This document shows, in pieces, positions 1 to 5,982 of a stretch of DNA of 9,272 nt; the first letter of the stretch is position 1, and each line of letters starts with the position of its first letter. The DNA is taken from the NCBI GenBank assembly GCA_025362915.1, contig JANYEU010000167.1, forward strand, positions 1 to 9,272, in the 5' to 3' direction. The stretch comes from Chitinophagaceae bacterium (GTDB lineage: Bacteria; Bacteroidota; Bacteroidia; Chitinophagales; Chitinophagaceae). The notes beneath the pieces were generated by a model. That model made no database searches. It was not told the DNA's origin and saw only the letters and a program-made list of their open reading frames with translations. The position numbers and the translations under genes were made by a program.

Positions 1-1
1 A

Positions 2-1834
2 AAAGATATTATGCGCCGTGTGATTGCCAAAGCTACTTATGGCCGCCGTGGCTATGGTCAGGATGGTTCAATACGCTTCCGTGATATTAACTGGGTTGCT
101 TGGGATTTACCAAACTTCTTGGCAGTCACGGCTATTGAAGGTTTGGAAGGCTTTGATAAAGAATCTTACCAAAGCAACTGCGAAACAGTCCGTGCTTTCT
201 GCGAATTTGGTATAGACGACAATGGTGTCATTTATGAAAGTAATGGAAAAACACCCGGTGGTTGCCAGTTCCATACCTTGTCGATGATTGCCCTTGCCCG
301 TCGTGGATTGAACTTATGGGGTCATCCACACGTGCGGAAATTATTGCAGGGTCAGGTTCAAATGACTTCCCCTGATGGAAAGGTCGTTGTGAATAGTGGT
401 ACACAATATGTGCCTTTCAGTCAACAACATTTCTCTTTGGAAACCGTGGATGAATACAAGGCTTTCTATCCCGATAATCTTTGCGCAGACTACCTGCTTT
501 CCCAACCTACTGTTTCTGGGAAGAAAGATGATGAGAGCGATAGAGCTTGGATATTTGAAGATTTTAATCCTAATAACTACAAATATGAAGTAACCAAATT
601 GCAACGCCTCCGTATGCCTAGCCCCATGTATCCGGGGTTTGTGCATGGGTTCTTGTACGATTCTGACTTTAAATTAACTACCAGAAAAGAAACAAATCTT
701 CCTTTGGATTTCAATGCGCCTACACACGGTGTGTTCTCTAGCCGGTCGGATAATGGAACCGATGCTACTTGGATAAACATGATGGTTCGCCCCGATCATT
801 ACTTGGGTGGCGGTCACCACCACGCCGATGCAGGGATGTTCCATTTCTCTGCTTTGGGGGTGAATTGGATAACGGAAAGTCCGTTTAACCAAGTTTATGC
901 GGGTAAATACCACAACCAAGTTTTGGTGGATGGTGTTTCTGAACCCGATGGAAGTGGAGGATTAGGCACTGGCTACCAAGCTGCTGCCACTTATTTGGGC
1001 GATGCCACTACAAAAGAGGGCGGCTTTGCTACTGCCGATTTGACCAATTCCTACACCTATCGTTGGCAAACACAGCCCGGACAGGATTGGGGTCCAAAGC
1101 TTGGTGGCCTCGGTTGGGAACTTGACCCATCGGAACAAAATCTTAGAACTTTCGCTGGAACCTCCCGCTACAAAATGCGTCCTTGGTGGGCTACTTATAC
1201 TTATTCTAACTACATGGCAACCTCCCGCTCTAAATTCAATCCGATGGAATATGTGTATCGTTCAGTTGGGTTGGTTCGTGGCAAACATGCTTATGGTGTG
1301 GTGGTTGATGACCTTAAAAAGGATGGTCAATCGCATTTATACCAATGGACTGCCATGTTAAATGGTGGTGTTTGGCAAGCCGAGTACAAAGGATTGGCGG
1401 GTAATCAACTAGTATTGGCTTATGGTAAATATGACGAGAAGATTACTTCCACCAAATCCCTTATATCGCCTTCTAAAGGTGATCCTTTGTTGTTGGTTTG
1501 CTCGGTAAATGCAGTTCAAGAAAGTGCATTGAACATGCCTCTGATGCAAGTTAGCACAGAGGAAGGACCTGCCAATCAAAACAAAGCCGTAACAAAAGCT
1601 ACTTACTACGACCGTTTGGCTATCAATACGCAAGCGGTAAAAGCTAACTTCCACGTGTTATTAATTCCTTTTAAATATGGTGATGAATTACCAACAGTTT
1701 TAACTGTTGGCAATAAAACAACCATCACTTGGAAGGATGGACAAAAGGATGTGCTAGACTTTGAAGTTGATGCTACCAACCGTACAAAAGTCGTGGTGAA
1801 GAGAGACGATAAAGAAGTGATAGAGAGTAAATAA
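2..1834 (+). CDS. Heparinase II/III-family polysaccharide lyase, 5'-truncated by the window edge
   Basis: Probably an exported or periplasmic lyase that cleaves a uronic-acid-containing polysaccharide by beta-elimination; the exact substrate cannot be read from the sequence. The frame is open to the left edge (K-D-I precedes the first ATG at 11), so the N-terminus, any signal peptide and probably part of the alpha-toroid domain are missing. Counting from the ATG at 11, the central region (about residues 235-310) has the heparinase II/III signature: a histidine cluster GGGHHHADAG (266-275), then ALGVNWITES (281-290) and YHNQVLVDG (300-308). In this family the equivalent HxHxD-like and YHN segments lie at the catalytic and metal-binding region. 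The rest, to residue 607, fits the C-terminal beta-sheet domain. The next gene starts 184 bp downstream on the same strand. Family assignment is fairly secure; alginate, heparinoid or other uronan specificity is open. Confidence 0.8.
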   Translation, partial: KDIMRRVIAKATYGRRGYGQDGSIRFRDINWVAWDLPNFLAVTAIEGLEGFDKESYQSNCETVRAFCEFGIDDNGVIYESNGKTPGGCQFHTLSMIALARRGLNLWGHPHVRKLLQGQVQMTSPDGKVVVNSGTQYVPFSQQHFSLETVDEYKAFYPDNLCADYLLSQPTVSGKKDDESDRAWIFEDFNPNNYKYEVTKLQRLRMPSPMYPGFVHGFLYDSDFKLTTRKETNLPLDFNAPTHGVFSSRSDNGTDATWINMMVRPDHYLGGGHHHADAGMFHFSALGVNWITESPFNQVYAGKYHNQVLVDGVSEPDGSGGLGTGYQAAATYLGDATTKEGGFATADLTNSYTYRWQTQPGQDWGPKLGGLGWELDPSEQNLRTFAGTSRYKMRPWWATYTYSNYMATSRSKFNPMEYVYRSVGLVRGKHAYGVVVDDLKKDGQSHLYQWTAMLNGGVWQAEYKGLAGNQLVLAYGKYDEKITSTKSLISPSKGDPLLLVCSVNAVQESALNMPLMQVSTEEGPANQNKAVTKATYYDRLAINTQAVKANFHVLLIPFKYGDELPTVLTVGNKTTITWKDGQKDVLDFEVDATNRTKVVVKRDDKEVIESK

Positions 1835-1962
1835 ATTACAAAAGATTGATTTGAAAAGACACTATGAATGTGAAGGATTGGAATGATGAATAAAAATCCA
1901 CACAAAGGGATTGAACACACTTCTTTATTTTAAATGCTTTATTCTTGCATTATTACGAAATC

Positions 1963-1982
1963 ATTTAATTTAGGCATTAAAT
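1963..1982. promoter_or_regulatory. Possible operator-like inverted repeat upstream of the fucose permease
   Basis: ATTTAAT, a 6-bp spacer (TTAGGC) and ATTAAAT form a perfect 7-bp-arm inverted repeat ending 36 bp before the permease start. It lies in the 184-bp gap (1835-2018) between the lyase and the permease, where a promoter and regulator site would be expected. The arms are pure A/T, so a chance match is quite possible. I could not place a convincing Bacteroidota -33/-7 promoter beside it. The rest of the gap shows no hairpin plus T-run terminator. Confidence 0.25.
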
Positions 1983-2018
1983 ATTGTTACATACTTTTTA
2001 TTATTTAAAAAACACACA

Positions 2019-3308
2019 ATGGCATTGACTACTTCTGGTTCACAACAAACAGTTTCTAATGGTTCGGATTCAAGAAATTATCTGTTCCCATTTATTTTAA
2101 TTACTTCCTTGTTTTTCCTTTGGGGTTTTGCCCACAACCTCGATCCTATTCTGATTCCCCACCTAAAAAAATCTTTTACGCTTACCACTGTTCAGTCCAC
2201 GTTAGTAGATTCTGCAGTGTTTTTTGCCTACTTTGTAATGGCTATTCCAGCAGGGTTTATTATGAAAAAGTATGGGTATAAGACAGGAATAATAATAGGG
2301 CTATTAATTTTTGCAGTTGGTTCTTTTCTATTTATTCCTGCAGCAAAAACCCAACAATATAATTTCTTTTTGGTTGCCCTATTTATTATTGCATGTGGAT
2401 TAACCATATTAGAAACGGCGGCTAATCCTTATGCCTCGTTGCTTGGCGACCCTAAAACATCTACACAACGGTTAAATTTCGCACAATCATTCAATGGCTT
2501 AGCTTGTTCTTTAGCACCTGTAATAGGTGCCAGATTAATATTGACTAAGGGGAACTCAGATGCAGAATTGGCTCTCATGTCTGCTGCTGATAGGGTACAA
2601 GCATTAGCAAAAGAAGCTGAAACAGTGATACCTCCTTACTTTATTTTGGGAACAATATTAGTAATCATCGCTATCATTTTTGCTTTTACTAAATTACCAA
2701 AAATTCAAACCACTTCTTCAAAAGCGGCTAGTAAAAGCATCTTTCATGCATTAAAACATAGCCACTTATCTTGGGGTGTTGCCTCACAATTCTTTTATGT
2801 AGGTGCACAAGTATCTGTATTCAGCCTTTTTATATTGTACGCTACAAAATCGGCAGATATAACAGAGGTTAAGGCAGCAGATTTCTTGGGCGCTTGTGGA
2901 CTAGCATTCTTAATCGGACGTTTTCTTGGTACTATTCTAATGAAATTTATTACCCCTGAAAGATTGTTAGCAATTTATGCCGCCATCAATATTGCACTTT
3001 GCATTGTTGCCATCACTGCACACGGAATGATTACAGTTTATACGGTAATTACCATCTGTTTCTTTATGTCTATCATGTTTCCTACCATATTCTCTTTAGG
3101 AATTAAAGATTTAGGAGGCGATACCGAATATGGTAGTAGTTTAATTATCATGTCGATTGTGGGCGGTGCTATTCTCCCAAGAATCTTTGCCTTAATTGGA
3201 GAAATGGCAGGAAACATTCAATTTGGTTATGTTGTTCCGATGATTTCCTTTTTTGTAATTATGCTGTTTGGATTTAAGGGGTATAAAGTTAAAAATGTAG
3301 CGGATTAA
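2019..3308 (+). CDS. fucP: FucP-type L-fucose:H+ symporter (MFS permease)
   Basis: An inner-membrane major facilitator superfamily sugar transporter, most likely importing L-fucose with a proton. It has 429 residues (E. coli FucP, recalled, has 438) and about 12 hydrophobic segments. FucP-family hallmarks are present in order: FFLWGFAHNLDPILIPHL (32-49), IPAGFIMKKYGYKTGI (76-91), CGLTILETAANP (126-137), RLNFAQSFNG (151-160), SQFFYVGAQ in the second half and PTIFSLGIKDLGGDTEYGSS near the C-terminus. E132 corresponds to the proton-coupling E135 of E. coli FucP, and Q156 and N159 to its Q159 and N162. The position of E. coli D46 is occupied by proline (P43), with an aspartate one residue earlier (D42). 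The start at 2019 follows an A-rich leader. The mutarotase starts 15 bp after its stop, so the two are very probably co-transcribed. Transport of a related 6-deoxy sugar cannot be excluded. Confidence 0.88.
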   Translation: MALTTSGSQQTVSNGSDSRNYLFPFILITSLFFLWGFAHNLDPILIPHLKKSFTLTTVQSTLVDSAVFFAYFVMAIPAGFIMKKYGYKTGIIIGLLIFAVGSFLFIPAAKTQQYNFFLVALFIIACGLTILETAANPYASLLGDPKTSTQRLNFAQSFNGLACSLAPVIGARLILTKGNSDAELALMSAADRVQALAKEAETVIPPYFILGTILVIIAIIFAFTKLPKIQTTSSKAASKSIFHALKHSHLSWGVASQFFYVGAQVSVFSLFILYATKSADITEVKAADFLGACGLAFLIGRFLGTILMKFITPERLLAIYAAINIALCIVAITAHGMITVYTVITICFFMSIMFPTIFSLGIKDLGGDTEYGSSLIIMSIVGGAILPRIFALIGEMAGNIQFGYVVPMISFFVIMLFGFKGYKVKNVAD

Positions 3309-3323
3309 TAAAATAAAATAAAT

Positions 3324-3668
3324 ATGAAAAAGTATTGCTTGGCAGTTGATTTGGTTGATGATGCAGAACTGATTGCAGAATATGAGAATTGGCATAAACC
3401 CGAAAATGCCCGCCCAGAAATCAAGAAAAGTATTTGGGATGCAGGTATTACCAACATGGAAATTTATCGGGTAGGTAACCGTATGTTCATGATTATGGAA
3501 GTTGACGATTCATTCAGTTTCGAAAGAAAAGTAGCAATGGATGCTGCAAATCCACACGTTCAAGAATGGGAAAACCTGATGTGGAAGTTTCAACAATCAA
3601 TGCCTTTTGCAAAGAATGGGGAGAAATGGATGTTGATGGATCAAATATTTACTTTAAACGATAAATAA
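3324..3668 (+). CDS. RhaM-type sugar mutarotase, probably acting on L-fucose
   Basis: A small cytoplasmic enzyme of 114 residues in the L-rhamnose mutarotase family (PF05336, formerly DUF718), which interconverts alpha and beta anomers of a 6-deoxy sugar. Visible matches to E. coli RhaM are the Y20...H24 pair (AEYENWHKP), spaced like Y18/H22 of RhaM, the GITNMEIY strand, MFMIMEVD, and the tryptophan-rich EWENLMWKF followed by QQSMPF (81-95) and a C-terminal DQIFTL. Family knowledge: RhaM-like proteins often sit in fucose loci of Bacteroidota, and here the FucP-type neighbour and two fucosidases favour L-fucose over L-rhamnose as substrate (inference). The leader is A/T-rich with no Shine-Dalgarno motif. 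It is spaced for an operon with the permease; the dehydrogenase follows after 87 bp. Confidence 0.85.
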   Translation: MKKYCLAVDLVDDAELIAEYENWHKPENARPEIKKSIWDAGITNMEIYRVGNRMFMIMEVDDSFSFERKVAMDAANPHVQEWENLMWKFQQSMPFAKNGEKWMLMDQIFTLNDK

Positions 3669-3755
3669 GAGAGCTATTAAATTTCAAAACTGCTGTTGTC
3701 CTTAAAGGGCTTACATTATTCACAACCTTTGATTTGTACAAAAAATAATAAATAG

Positions 3756-4778
3756 ATGAAATCAGTATTAATAAATGAAGCTTACAAAGTAAGTGTTGTA
3801 GAAGTGGATGAACCCATCATATCAAGTGATGAGGTATTACTTGATATTTATTACATAGGTCTCTGTGGTAGCGATTTGAGTTCCTATAAAGGCATGTCGC
3901 CAATGGTGGTTTATCCTGTGGTTCCAGGGCATGAGGTGAGTGCGGTAATTAAAAGCAAGGGGGCAAATGTTCCCGATACTTATGCAGTTGGTGACATGGT
4001 TACGGTGAATCCTTATTCTGCTTGTGGTGTTTGCCCTGCCTGCCGTGTAGGCAGAACAAATACCTGTGAGTATAATCAGACTTTGGGTGTTCAACGTAAT
4101 GGTGCTTTGAAAAAATACTTTGCCATCCATCATAATAAATTAATTAAAAGTAACATACTTACTGAGAAAGAATTTGCTTTGGTTGAGCCATTGAGTGTTG
4201 GCTACCATGCGGCAAATAGGGGAGGAGTTACTGAAATAGATACTGTGTTGATTTTTGGTTGTGGCATGATTGGCATTGGGGCAATATTGGCTAGTATCCG
4301 CAAGGGTGCCACCGTAATTGCCGTTGATTTGGACGATAAAAAGTTGGAGTTGGTAAAGTCTTTTGGCGTTAAGCATATCATCAATGCAAAGACTACCGAT
4401 GTGCTTACACGGGTAAGAGAAATAACCAATGGCGAAGGTGCAAATGTTTGTATAGAAGCTGTTGGCGCACCTGCCACCTATACCACTGCAATAGAAGCCG
4501 CCGCTTTTGCGGGTCGTGTGGTTTATATTGGCTATGCAAAGAGCGATATTCTGTTTAACACAAGTCTTTTTGTAAAGAAAGAATTAACCATCTGCGGTAG
4601 CCGCAATGCCCAGTTTGAGTTCAGACCTGTTGTTCAGATGTTGGAAGACAAAACAATTGACGCCAATCAATTAATCACCAAAATTTATCCAATGGAACAA
4701 GCAGGGCAGGCATTGAAAGACTGGAGCGAAAACCCGTCTGAATTTATCAAGATATTGATAGACGTTAAGAATGCCTAA
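3756..4778 (+). CDS. Zinc-dependent medium-chain alcohol dehydrogenase, probably a fucose-pathway oxidoreductase
   Basis: A cytoplasmic NAD(P)-dependent sugar or polyol dehydrogenase of 340 residues, full length for the zinc MDR family. Catalytic zinc ligands are C37 (GLCGSD), H59-E60 (PGHE) and probably E144 (ALVEPLSVG). The structural zinc site is complete: C90, C93, C96 and C104. The Rossmann fold begins at GCGMIGIG (168-175), and D191 at the end of the second strand favours NAD over NADP. The family includes sorbitol, threonine and galactitol-1-phosphate dehydrogenases. Its place after a fucose permease and mutarotase suggests L-fucose dehydrogenase or 2-keto-3-deoxy-L-fuconate dehydrogenase; this is inference from context, since zinc-MDR sequence alone does not fix the substrate. 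No terminator is visible after the stop, and downstream DNA is degraded up to the insertion sequence. Confidence 0.85.
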   Translation: MKSVLINEAYKVSVVEVDEPIISSDEVLLDIYYIGLCGSDLSSYKGMSPMVVYPVVPGHEVSAVIKSKGANVPDTYAVGDMVTVNPYSACGVCPACRVGRTNTCEYNQTLGVQRNGALKKYFAIHHNKLIKSNILTEKEFALVEPLSVGYHAANRGGVTEIDTVLIFGCGMIGIGAILASIRKGATVIAVDLDDKKLELVKSFGVKHIINAKTTDVLTRVREITNGEGANVCIEAVGAPATYTTAIEAAAFAGRVVYIGYAKSDILFNTSLFVKKELTICGSRNAQFEFRPVVQMLEDKTIDANQLITKIYPMEQAGQALKDWSENPSEFIKILIDVKNA

Positions 4779-4803
4779 GAAATAAAAGTTAGTACTTGTT
4801 GCT

Positions 4804-4914
4804 ACGATAATAATACATTCATGAAACATATTTAATTAATTACCACAAGCTATCTTCTAATAATTGCGGTTGCTACTGTTGTATAAACCCCGTTACGAAA
4901 AGAGATTTGGAATA
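4804..4914 (+). pseudogene. Decayed 5' end of a paralogue of the downstream fucosidase (leader plus signal peptide)
   Basis: A 23-bp stretch at 4806-4828, including an ATG at 4821, is identical to 7572-7594, where the ATG at 7587 starts the second fucosidase. Similarity continues past the ATG. Read in frame, the remnant gives M-K-H-I-stop-LITTSYLLIIAVATVV-stop-T-P-L-R-K-E-I, against MKQIQLITTACLIMVAVITV then AQSTIKKREI in the intact gene. At least two stop codons (TAA in place of glutamine codons 5 and 22) interrupt it, and the match fades after about 4912. This is a relic of a duplicated gene start, not a functional gene. Leader and coding part both match, so the duplication included the upstream region. 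Confidence 0.8.
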
Positions 4915-5145
4915 GGAATTATCAATGACTATCTGTTTCTTTTCCATGTTGGGTATGATGATGCAAAGTTCTGGAAGTATGATAGCTGGACTGCCGAAGC
5001 GGGGTAATTGAACCTGTTAATTGGGTTCTCATCCGAAGATACAAGAGTAAATGGGAAGTGTGAAATCGGATTACCAGTATTGGGGAATGAAGTGAATGAA
5101 ATTTTGCTGATACTAGATTCGCATTATTACAAAGGATTTGGTTAA
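4864..5145 (+). pseudogene. Unidentified broken reading frame between the dehydrogenase and IS1
   Basis: In the frame beginning at 4864 the sequence is open for 47 codons, meets TAA at 5005, then is open for a further 45 codons to TAA at 5143. The conceptual peptide contains INDYLFLFHVGYDDAKFWKY and DSWTAEAG before the stop, then SSEDTRVNGKCEIGLPVLG, NEVNEILLILDSHYYKGFG. It looks protein-like, but I do not recognise the family and it does not resemble the C-terminus of either fucosidase here. It has no usable start of its own and overlaps the decayed signal-peptide remnant in another frame. It may be the 3' part of the same lost gene after deletion, or noncoding DNA open by chance. Confidence 0.35.
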
Positions 5146-5147
5146 AT

Positions 5148-5155
5148 AGATTTTA
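5148..5155. repeat. Target site duplication, left copy (AGATTTTA)
   Basis: AGATTTTA directly abuts the outer end of the left inverted repeat of the IS1-family element and is repeated exactly at 5956-5963 beyond the right end. An 8-bp duplication is within the usual 8-9 bp for IS1. The exact repeat shows insertion by transposition without later rearrangement of the junctions. Confidence 0.93.
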
Positions 5156-5179
5156 GGTAGTGATACAGAATGTATGCTG
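5156..5179 (+). repeat. IS1 left terminal inverted repeat, 24 bp
   Basis: Begins GGTAGTGATACAG and is the exact reverse complement of 5932-5955. Identity stops abruptly at the 25th base on the inner side. This is the expected transposase binding and cleavage site. Confidence 0.95.
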
Positions 5180-5226
5180 AGTCATAGATTATAAGAAACA
5201 GTGGGGCTTTACGTTTAAGAATCGTT

Positions 5227-5927
5227 ATGAGTAAGATAACGGTTAGCGTAAGTTGCCCCCACTGCAAGGGTGTAAAGGTGAAGAAAAATGGGAAGAAGCG
5301 AACTGGGAAGCAAAACTTTCTTTGTCATAGTTGTAAAAAGCAGTTTCAATCTGAGTATTTCTATAAGGGAGCAGCCCCTTCAACAAAAGAGTCAATAAAA
5401 GCAATGACACTGAATGGCAGTGGTATTAGGGACATTCATAGAGTGCCGCAATTAAGTATTGTGAGTATCCTGTTTGTGCTGCGAAACTGGTTTAAACAAA
5501 TCGAAAAACCCTGTTTTATGGGTAGTTATAAAGAAGTACAAATAGATGAAATATGGACATTTGTAAAACACCGAAAGCGGGGGAAACGCTGGGTTTGGTA
5601 CGCTTACGATAAAGAAACCAAGAAGATATTAGCCTTTCAAATTGGTAAAAGGAATGATAAAAGCTGCAAGGCATTACTCAAAAAGCTGGATCATTTGCAC
5701 ATTGAAAAATATTGCACCGATGAATGGAAATCCTACAAAAAATATATACCCAAAGACAAACATATCATATCATATCAAAAAGAAAAACAACACATATTGA
5801 AAGAAAGAATAGAGATTTTAGAACGCATTTGAAAAGGTTATGCAGAAGAACGGTTTGCTTTTCAAAGAAAGATGATATGCATTATGGAATTATTAAATCA
5901 TATATACACTTCAGAAATGCTGCTTAA
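5227..5927 (+). pseudogene. IS1-family transposase, frameshifted near the C-terminus
   Basis: The first frame (5227-5832) gives 201 residues. It has a zinc ribbon with C10, C13, C33 and C36 (CPHC...CHSC), a helix-turn-helix-like stretch around 51-75, then the IS1 catalytic motifs QIDEIW (D107) and CTDEWKSY (D165). The frame then drifts into unrelated sequence and stops. The expected C-terminus, THIERKNRDFRTHLKRL and onward to 5927, lies in the -1 frame; it carries the third catalytic residue in IERKN, matching RIERHNL of E. coli IS1. Removing one 5-bp ATATC unit at 5762-5776 would restore one frame of 231 residues, close to the 232 of the E. coli InsAB' fusion. As written the 201-residue product lacks the catalytic glutamate and should be inactive. 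Sequencing error is a less likely alternative for a 5-bp unit. Confidence 0.9.
5762..5776 (+). repeat. Three tandem ATATC units inside the transposase gene
   Basis: ATATC occurs three times in a row immediately after KDKH in the transposase. With two copies the reading would be KHIISKRKTTHIERK, which agrees with the IS1 family around the IER motif; with three copies the downstream frame is lost. The pattern fits slipped-strand duplication of one 5-bp unit. Confidence 0.85.
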
Positions 5928-5937
5928 ACAGCAGCAT
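5917..5937 (+). other. Perfect stem-loop at the inner edge of the IS1 right end
   Basis: ATGCTGC, a 7-nt loop (TTAAACA) and GCAGCAT form a perfect 7-bp stem. The loop contains the TAA that ends the transposase's C-terminal frame, and the right arm overlaps the first six bases of the right inverted repeat. No T-run follows, so it is not a standard intrinsic terminator. Confidence 0.5.
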
Positions 5938-5955
5938 ACATTCTGTATCACTACC
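5932..5955 (-). repeat. IS1 right terminal inverted repeat, 24 bp
   Basis: Ends TGTATCACTACC and is the exact reverse complement of the left end at 5156-5179. It is followed immediately by the second AGATTTTA target copy. Confidence 0.95.
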
Positions 5956-5963
5956 AGATTTTA
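5956..5963. repeat. Target site duplication, right copy (AGATTTTA)
   Basis: Exact copy of 5148-5155, abutting the right end of the IS1-family element. Only 19 bp separate it from the start codon of the first fucosidase, so the insertion has cut away that gene's original upstream DNA. Confidence 0.93.
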
Positions 5964-5982
5964 TTGTAAAAATGGGTTTATT

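Larger units (their letters stand above)
5156..5955 (+). mobile_element. IS1-family insertion sequence, complete, 800 bp
   Basis: Both ends are defined by perfect 24-bp terminal inverted repeats (5156-5179 and 5932-5955) starting GGTAGTGATACAG, flanked by 8-bp direct repeats AGATTTTA. A single transposase frame fills the interior, with a zinc-finger N-terminus and IS1-type DDE motifs. Length is close to E. coli IS1 (768 bp, recalled). The element has landed between the fucose catabolic genes and the first fucosidase, leaving only 27 bp between its right end and that gene's start codon. The perfect repeats and duplication suggest a fairly recent insertion, although the transposase is frameshifted. 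Confidence 0.95.

Noticed and set aside
1835..2018. Bacteroidota-type promoter (TTTG ... TAnnTTTG) before fucP
   Set aside because: Fragments resembling each element occur, such as TACTTTTT near 1993, but none has the right spacing.
4202..4477. Open frames on the minus strand across the dehydrogenase and the other genes
   Set aside because: They overlap well-supported + strand genes completely, have no family features and look like frame shadows.
4779..4805. Terminator after the dehydrogenase
   Set aside because: There is no GC-rich stem followed by a T-run, only A/T-rich sequence leading into the decayed gene start.
5008..5026. Inverted repeat GAACC ... GGTTC in the scar region
   Set aside because: The five-base arms have a nine-base loop inside a probable relic frame and no T-run; this is too weak to call regulatory.
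5772..5790. Programmed -1 frameshift site in the A-rich stretch after the ATATC repeats
   Set aside because: The zero-frame codons are CAA AAA GAA AAA CAA, which do not form a canonical slippery heptamer. A 5-bp tandem duplication explains the frame change exactly.
5724..5927. Independent small gene downstream of the transposase
   Set aside because: Its sequence is the IS1 transposase C-terminus (THIERKNRDF and onward), so it is the detached end of the same gene.
5872..5982. Upstream start for the first fucosidase inside IS1
   Set aside because: It would be encoded by transposon sequence and would bury an obvious signal peptide; 5983 fits family and export far better.
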